Source: Centroberyx gerrardi (Eukaryota; Chordata; Actinopteri; Beryciformes; Berycidae). Taken from it: a DNA stretch of 64,000 bases. The DNA lies in assembly GCF_048128805.1 (NCBI RefSeq), contig NC_136019.1, positions 11,518,905-11,582,904 on the forward strand. Direction: 5' to 3'. The notes under the pieces are model-generated. The model had not been told where the DNA came from and made no database searches. It saw only the letters and a list, made by a program, of their open reading frames with translations. A program made the translations under genes and the position numbers. This document shows positions 57,654-64,000 of this stretch, one piece after another; within the stretch, counting starts at the first letter, position 1, and every line of letters starts with the position of its first letter.

Positions 57654-57916
57654 TATTTATGAATGCACCATGAATTCACCAGTACGCCAAGTTTAATCCT
57701 TATGTTTCTCATCAGGTGAATAGCTCTGCCATGTTGTGGTTTTCTGTGAGTGCATCCAGATGGCTAAAATCACCATTCACCAGCGTTTTGTGAATGTTAA
57801 CAATGAAGAAGGTCTTATTCAAACCAGCAGGCAAATTCCCCTCATACTGGGAGGCTGTTCTAAAGTACAGTCAGGCCTCAGTGGACAAAAGGGCATGATC
57901 CGCCTGAAACCAAAAC

Positions 57917-57953
57917 ATGGGAGGGAAGGGAAGGGAAGGGAAGGGAAGGGGGT
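57917..57953. repeat. (GGGAA)n tandem repeat
   Basis: Seven or so pentamer units of GGGAA type, ending in a G run. Confidence 0.85.
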
Positions 57954-58545
57954 TGGGCACGCAGAGCTGACCACTGAGGGAGGGGAGGGAGTGTAACTCT
58001 ATATCCACGGAGCTGCCACCTAATGCTTCACAGTTGTCAAAGCAAATTACATTTCAGCAGGTATACAGGCTAGTCTACCTTTGCCTAAAAATGAGAGTGA
58101 GGCCTATAACATATCGGCTCCAAAACCACACGGTTTTATCAAGTGCAACTGGAAGACAAAACATTGTAACACTCCTACAAGGACTCAAAGTGTATCTGTG
58201 GTACTCAATAGTGAGCTTATATAATGCTATATTCATCTCCTATGGTTTTACTATTATATTTCCATATTGTTACACAAACCCCTATTTGGCACAGGATCCT
58301 TATACACTTTATTTTAGGGGTTACTATGGTTCTTTTGCGTAATGGAGAAGAGGCAGCATCAGTCTAACATAGCGGCCTATTAGGAAGAATGGAAAAGGTG
58401 CGTTTGGAAAAGAGTCATTAGGCAACTACAGTGAGCAACAAAGGACAGGCTGTGTATTACGGTGTATCTAATCCCAGACTGGGACGTGTCGAGGAAGCAG
58501 CAAGGGCAACGCAGTTTACACATGCATTATGTTCGAGTACAATAC

Positions 58546-58690
58546 CTGGGTTTTGGAGCGAGCGCTTCTCCTAATTGGGGAAAGAAACGCCGGAGACTCG
58601 GGCGTGACAGGAGGAGGCCAATAAAATAATCCGCCGCTAGCAGCAGTAACTTAATCCTTTCCTGTGTCCGGGGAGGCGGCTACAGTCCAG
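58546..58690 (-). promoter_or_regulatory. coro1b: candidate coro1b 5' noncoding exon and promoter
   Basis: On the minus strand 'CGCTCGCTCCAAAACCCAG' is followed by GTATTG, a usable donor (exon end 58546). The stretch to its right, up to about 59000, is the most CpG-dense upstream of coro1b and includes a CCAAT-type motif (ggccaataaaat near 58617 on the plus strand). Together with the acceptor before the coro1b ATG this suggests a leader exon here. A second possible donor (GTTAGG near 58875) cannot be excluded. Confidence 0.4.
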
Positions 58691-60416
58691 CTACCACGAT
58701 GGATGAATGGGAACAAATAAAAAATAAAATGTCGTAGGCTGCACGTTGACTGCGTAGACCTGCGATGAAACACGGTCATGAAAAATAGATTCCTTCGGAG
58801 CGTTATCCGCTTTTCCGCTATTCTCCTGCTGCGGGTTTTGTCAGGAATTAGGCATGTGTGGTGCGATGTGGAAGCCTAACCTGAGGGAGCATGTCCCGTG
58901 GCGATACGCTAAATTAAACGGTGCACGGCGACACTGAATGGAGCGCGAGCGATGGGTGTACGGTGGGAAGAGACGGTACTCGCTCCGTGTCCGTTATCAG
59001 ATGAGTGTTTTTGGATGGATGGACTAGAATCCCAGACACTTCCGCCTAATGGCAGGACATATCAAAGACGAAGAGGCATCAAGATACTTAACATCCTACA
59101 CTTCTGCCCCTTGTCCCATATACCGGAAATCATCGCGCACATGCGTACATCTGTCTAAAATTAGAATATTAATGAATAGCCAGCTAGCAGGATAGCTAAC
59201 GGATGCACGAAGGAGCTAATTTAGACAAGCACCTTCATGGATATTTGTTACGGACATCAGACATTACCATACCGCGCATGCGTGAAACAGAAGCAACGGT
59301 ACGAAGAAGAGGACGGTGATGCTGTTTGGCTAAATGACATAAGCCTAATGTAGAAAAATGTTATTTGACTGAATATGCGTCACTTTCACTGACAGCCAGC
59401 CTAAAACGAAAAGGTGTAGTCTAACTAAAGGCATTTGGCAAAAGTAAAACTTCTCGCCTCGTCTGGATTTACAAAGCATATGAACTGCGTAGGCCCATGG
59501 AAGAAGTGTATCAAGCTAGCCTGAGCTAGCCAGAGAGTGGAATGAGACAGGCAGTTATGTGATTTACGTTAGGTTTCCTCCTTCAAAATAAAAGCGTGTA
59601 ATTTGTAACCTTTGAAAATAAAAATACTTAGAATAGTGAGTATTGTTGTGAGTAGAACAATAAAATTGTCTAAAAGTGCTCACCGCAATCATCATGTTTA
59701 TCACAGATTCCTCCTTAAAGATATTCTTCATTTTTACTTTTGTACTTTTGTTTGTATTCGTGAAAAAACTCAGCAGCAAGTTTTATTTAGACATTTTTTT
59801 CCCGGAAGTCTTATTTGTTATTCTGGCAGGCTTGACACTATTATTTTTATTATTGAAAAACTTGTAAATGTGCAATCAAAATTCAATCATATATAAACAG
59901 TTCAACATTAATAATGCTTGCTGAGCACCATATACAATAAATTGTAATGTATATATAAATTGACGTACAATCTAAGTTGGGGGCACCTTTCAAAAACTTT
60001 GCTTTATGAATTGTGAAGTTCGACAGTATAAGAATTACGTTAATAAGGAATTCTCAGTGAGAATTTTCCATAAGCACACCATAAATTACATAATCTTTTG
60101 TGACATTGGGGGAAAAAAACAACACCTCTCGACACAAACCAAATAAAAAACTAAATGTTCTCTAGTTTCCACATTTTATTTATTTATTTTACAAAATGTA
60201 CATACATTTTGTTCAATAATAAATCGTAGTCTTAAATATTCAAGCAAACGTTAGGTGGAATTGGAAAGCCAAGGTAAGGAGTTCTTATCTTGTCAACTGA
60301 TGTAGGCTATTATCAAAATAAAGAAAAATAATAATTTGAACGTAGCTTAATACATGATATCAATAAACGAATAAAGCTGACACTTGTTAAACTAGAAGGG
60401 CACTCGGAGAGCGCAG

Positions 60417-60627
60417 ACCTCCGCCAAGGTTCGTGCTATTATTGCTTGTTCGTGAGTCGGATCCGGATCCGCTCCAAAATGTAATGGGTTCTCCCTTGGC
60501 CTATGCTACACCCTTCCACGAAGTTTCATGAAAATCGGGCCAGTAGTTTTTCCGTAATCCTGCTAACAGACAAACAAACAGACAAACAAACAAACGGCAC
60601 CGAAAACATAACCTCCTTGGCGGAGGT
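60417..60627. mobile_element. dispersed repeat with 13-bp terminal inverted repeat
   Basis: ACCTCCGCCAAGG at 60417-60429 and CCTTGGCGGAGGT at 60615-60627 are perfect inverted copies. The interior has 'ggatccggatccgctccaa', 'acgaagtttcatgaaaatcg', and repeated 'acaaacaaac' before the right end. This is a better preserved relative of the fragment at 1090-1282. The tail resembles non-LTR 3' ends, the termini resemble a DNA element; the class is unresolved. Confidence 0.7.
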
Positions 60628-60904
60628 AATGAAAGGTGTTTGGGGCGCTGTTGCGGGCTGAACGGGTTTAATAGGTTTAATACATCCATGATCCACGGGG
60701 CTGAACAACAGCTCTGCGCCTGTGTCCTAGAGGCCATCCATGACCGTTTAGCGACACCTAGCGACTAAAACGACATAGGGGCACACCAAGAGCACACCCA
60801 CCGACCCATCAATGTCTGCACAGTTTACAGTTCAGTGAGAAAAGGCTTTACTTTACCAAAATGAAAGTCTGTGGAGGGAGTGTAATGGGATAATGGAATA
60901 TGAT

Positions 60905-61130
60905 CGGCTACTTTATTCATTCATTTATTTATATAGCACTTATTTAAACATGGTTACAAAGTGCTTTACAAAAATAAAATAGGAATAAAAACGTTCCTGA
61001 CAGAATGCAGATATTAAGAAAAAGAGAAGCAATAGTAGATGATAATAATAAACAACATTGAAATATGTATAAAATAAATAATACAATAAAAAGGCAAATA
61101 ATTCCACCCATAAAATTAATAAAAGCAAGT
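60905..61130. repeat. dispersed repeat fragment
   Basis: 'ttatttatatagcacttatt' ... 'ttacaaagtgctttacaaaa' followed by A-rich sequence, the same kind of teleost repeat as at 51513-51845. Confidence 0.6.
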
Positions 61131-61378
61131 CTAAAAAGGTGCTTTTATAAGAGGGGTTTAAAAGAGGATATTCATCCCTGTGCAGAGTAAAAGTAGCCTA
61201 CATTGAATTGAACACAACAGGAACTGCATAAAACGATATAGATTATAATTGTTGTGGGCTGAAAACGAAAGTGAATTTTGTTTTGGCAAAAGTCATGCAG
61301 TATTACCAATTTACCAAGGGTTCTTCACTGTACTGAGTGGCTCTTTATATAGTCTAAGTCCCACCACGTGCAACAGGT

Positions 61379-61470
61379 GGCTCCGTGGCGCAATGGATAG
61401 CGCATTGGACTTCTAGGCTAACACTAGTGAAGTGATTCAAAGGTTGTGGGTTCGAGTCCCACCGGAGTCG
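61379..61470 (+). tRNA. tRNA-Arg (anticodon TCT) with 19-base intron
   Basis: GGCTCCG ... CGGAGTC form the acceptor stem (one G-U pair), with discriminator G at 61470. Box A is TGGCGCAATGG and box B is GGTTCGAGTCC. The anticodon loop is CTTCTA followed by a 19-base intron at 61416-61434, the canonical position one base after the anticodon; removal gives a 73-base tRNA. Vertebrate tRNA-Arg(TCT) genes are known to carry introns here. A TTTTT terminator lies at 61474-61478. Confidence 0.97.
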
Positions 61471-62299
61471 ATCTTTTTCGTTTCCGAACAAACAGATGTT
61501 ACTATTTGGCGTCGCATCGGTGTATATTAATGCATCCATCATAGTGCAGTCGCGATTAAGTGATTGGTAGAACAATATAAGATATTGTAAAGCAGATTCC
61601 CATTTATGAAGCAAACCAAACAACGTTAGTTGAAGCAAACAACTGTCACCACAACACTGATTTTCCAAGGAAGGAATAATATGTAAACGATTTACAAAAG
61701 ACTATGTCGCGGGAAGGTTGGAAACTTTGGAAATGTTGCACAGAATAAGTAAAAATTTAAATTATTTTTGGCAGACACTGCTCTCAGATTCGTCGCGAGT
61801 TTGAAACAATCCAATCTTTATCGTTAGCTTACAACGTCGCCAAGTACTAGCCACTAACTTTAGCAAATGCGTATTGAATATAAAATAATACTAATTTCCG
61901 ATCATTTAATTTTATCTTAAGAGGATATTGATCCTTTAATAATAGCCTCAGGGCTCGGTAGACTGAGTAGCCTATATCCACTGGCGAGAGGATGTGTCAA
62001 GCCAGCCACAATAAAAAAGGGGCTTCCGGTAATAATATTAAAAATAAAACCCTCACTGACGAACAAAGTACAAAGAGCAAAATAGAAAATACCAAAGTTA
62101 AAATAAAATATGTATTTACAGCGAAATATCTAGTAATATAAATAACTTCTAATGTCCCTTTCACAACACAATATAACGATGTTGTTGATTGTACACCTCA
62201 ATCCGCACTTATTATGTTTTCAAACGTGACAAACAGTAGGCTTTTACTTTGAAGAGAAAATCGCTCAACCTCCGGCTTTGTCCTGGTAGGGGAAACCAT
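61471..62299 (+). other. spacer between tRNA-Arg and osbp promoter
   Basis: AT-rich sequence with no open frame, repeat family or RNA gene recognised. It probably includes distal osbp upstream sequence. Confidence 0.6.
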
Positions 62300-62648
62300 A
62301 GCTGTCAGTTTCTAGACGACACGGAATAGTGTGGCACCGGGTGTAACCAACGAGCTAACGTTAGGCTAGTTAGATGTAGCTAGCTTTTAGATTTTGTCGT
62401 CGTACGCAGCTGTAGACTGTACATTATACACACGATTATTTATCGTTGGCGATTAAAGTCACTGTAGTGATTGCATTACAGTCACACTACTGTTGTCGTC
62501 GACGTCGTCGATTTGGTTGTTTTGTAGCTGACCCGTGTTGGCCAGTTCGCTAGCTAGCCCCCTCAGCTAGCTAGCTTATGGGTGTCAAAGTTAGCCGTGA
62601 CTTCACTGGGTGTCTGGTTGCCTGATCTCACATTACGGACACGTCAAG
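62300..62648 (+). promoter_or_regulatory. osbp: osbp promoter region and noncoding first exon
   Basis: CpG-richer than its surroundings, with many GCTAGC and CTAACGTTAG palindromes. A plausible leader exon ends 'CACGTCAAG' with donor GTAAAC (exon end 62648). An acceptor before the coding exon could be the 'attgtgcag' ending at 63382. The transcription start was not placed and no TATA box was seen. Confidence 0.5.
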
Positions 62649-63476
62649 GTAAACATAGCTATCAGCGAGTTTGAAAGCTAGCTAGCAAGCTAATGTTTGT
62701 TCACCGTCACCCATCTTTCGTGCTAGCACCACAGAAATAAACATGAAAACGTTTACTAGTAAACTGTGAGGAACCCTGCCAATTGCGTTTGGTAACTTCA
62801 GCTAATGTTAATGGAAAGGTCATTGTCATTTTTCCTTTCGATAAGCTAATTCGACAACTAGCTAAACATTACTCCCACCTAGCTTAACTAGCGCTAACGT
62901 TGGCTAGCTTCTAGTGTCAAACCCATCAGTTTCTTGTGAGCTGGAAGAATTTAACTAACCTTACGCTCATGAGTTTTTTTAGCTGGTCTTCTTAAATGTA
63001 TTGATTTGGTAAATGTTAAGTTTCATCAACAATAAAATCAGGAATCATATATATTTTGTAGTTTTTGTATGACTGACTAATTCACTTATTAGCCAGCTAA
63101 TATCGTTAAATTAACGCTAATCATAAGTTTATATAAATTTACCCACAATTACACCACAATTACACTAAGCTATTTTAACCACATCCTACCAACATAAGTC
63201 ATTCACTCCTTTATGTGCATCTAATTAAAGCTTGAACACTGGGGTTTTGTCTCCTAAAATGTTCCAGTAGTTATGTAATCTGATTCCTTAGTTACCCTTT
63301 GACTTGCCACATCACACTGTAAGATCAATTGCTATCACTGGCAATAAATCCTGTGAACATCTGATAAATTGAGATTGTGCAGTATGAAACATAAGCCTTC
63401 CCATTTAAATTCTAACATGTCTAACCTATATCTTACCAAAGGCTGATCAAATCTGCATCGTGATTTGGGGGCTGTG

Positions 63477-64000
63477 ATGTCGGAGCCCAAGACCCCCACT
63501 CCAACCCCAGCCGGCGACACATACAAAGGATGGGTGTTCAAATGGACAAATTATATCAAGGGATATCAACGGAGATGGTTTGTCCTGAGTAACGGATTAC
63601 TGTCGTACTACAGGTACGATTTCCTACAAAACACAAATAGAATTCAGCAAGCAAATGGCCTCGATCATGTCACCCTTTATCTGCTGTAGCTACTGTTTTA
63701 TTACACTCACTCAGCCTAGATTCTGATTAACCTTAATTAACATAACTTGCAAAGTTAGTGCATTTAATATAATGTGCTATATATTGAGATAAATAGCCCT
63801 ACCTCATCTGAGTTCAAATTTTTTTTACCAGTTGAATTTCCAAGTCTGATCAAAGCATAGTAATGAATACAAACCCCGTATTCTTTAGGATTGCGGTGGC
63901 ATGTGGAAGTATTTAAAGCTTTTTGTGTCTCTGATTATCAGGACCCAGGCAGAGATGGGCCACACGTGTAGGGGCACGATCAACTTGGCCACAGCAACTA
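63477..64000 (+). CDS. osbp: Oxysterol-binding protein 1 (N-terminal part, cut by window edge)
   Basis: Two coding exons seen: 63477-63613 (ATG 63477-63479, donor GTACGA) and 63942 onward (acceptor ttatcag), joined in frame through an Arg codon. Residues from about 13 are the start of a PH domain: '[20 protein letters not shown]', '[10 protein letters not shown]', then '[19 protein letters not shown]'. This matches OSBP closely. The family exchanges sterol for PI4P at ER-Golgi contacts, with the PH domain binding Golgi PI4P. The rest (FFAT motif, sterol-binding domain) is beyond the right edge. The N-terminus before the PH domain is only about 12 residues, whereas mammalian OSBP has a long Gly/Ala-rich leader; no longer in-frame ATG was seen. 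An in-frame upstream TTG was not used as a start. Confidence 0.95.

Overview
This window is vertebrate nuclear DNA, almost certainly from a teleost fish. Genes are split into many small exons with canonical splice sites. Introns and spacers are full of CA/CT microsatellites, tRNA-derived SINEs, hAT-like and foldback MITEs and a decayed Tc1-like transposon of a type common in fishes. Six protein-coding genes and two tRNA genes can be supported. All exon calls come from reading splice sites and comparing the translations with remembered vertebrate families; no search was run.

Layout, left to right. (1) 1-14114, minus strand: the 5' part of an rgs12 gene (PDZ + PTB exon at 12324-14114 and a short second exon at 10350-10439). 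The RGS, RBD and GoLoco exons are not in the window, so 1-10349 is mostly intron, with a possible internal alternative first exon near 5.5 kb. (2) 17797-20137, minus: complete msantd1 (3 coding exons), with an hAT MITE in intron 1 and RFX-type X-boxes upstream. (3) 25530-38911, minus: complete dtx4, a Deltex E3 ubiquitin ligase (8 coding exons, 794 aa), with a lengthened low-complexity linker and a convincing internal promoter and first exon at 28.2-28.5 kb. (4) 40195-40266, minus: tRNA-Ala(CGC). (5) 41642-42271, minus: ptprcap (CD45-associated protein). (6) 42.3-50.7 kb: repeat-rich spacer holding a Tc1-like relic broken by two insertions and several striking inverted repeats. (7) 50703-57071, minus: complete coro1b, a type I coronin (10 coding exons, 507 aa). 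(8) 61379-61470, plus: intron-containing tRNA-Arg(TCT). (9) about 62.3 kb to the right edge, plus: the 5' end of osbp, cut by the window.

Context. In human, MSANTD1 and RGS12 are neighbours on 4p16.3, whereas DTX4, OSBP, PTPRCAP and CORO1B lie on 11q12-q13. The window therefore appears to span a conserved-synteny junction between msantd1 and dtx4. The ptprcap/coro1b pairing, known as neighbours in mammals, supports both identifications. The genes do not form one pathway: they cover G-protein signalling (rgs12), ubiquitin/Notch/innate signalling (dtx4), lymphocyte receptor signalling (ptprcap), actin dynamics (coro1b) and sterol/PI4P exchange (osbp). The most interesting items are the phase-matched internal dtx4 first exon behind a TATA box, two introns with GC rather than GT donors, a coding-strand G-rich tandem repeat in dtx4, a 45-bp perfect inverted repeat flanking a CA microsatellite, and an interleaved (A-B-A'-B') inverted repeat near 44.1 kb.
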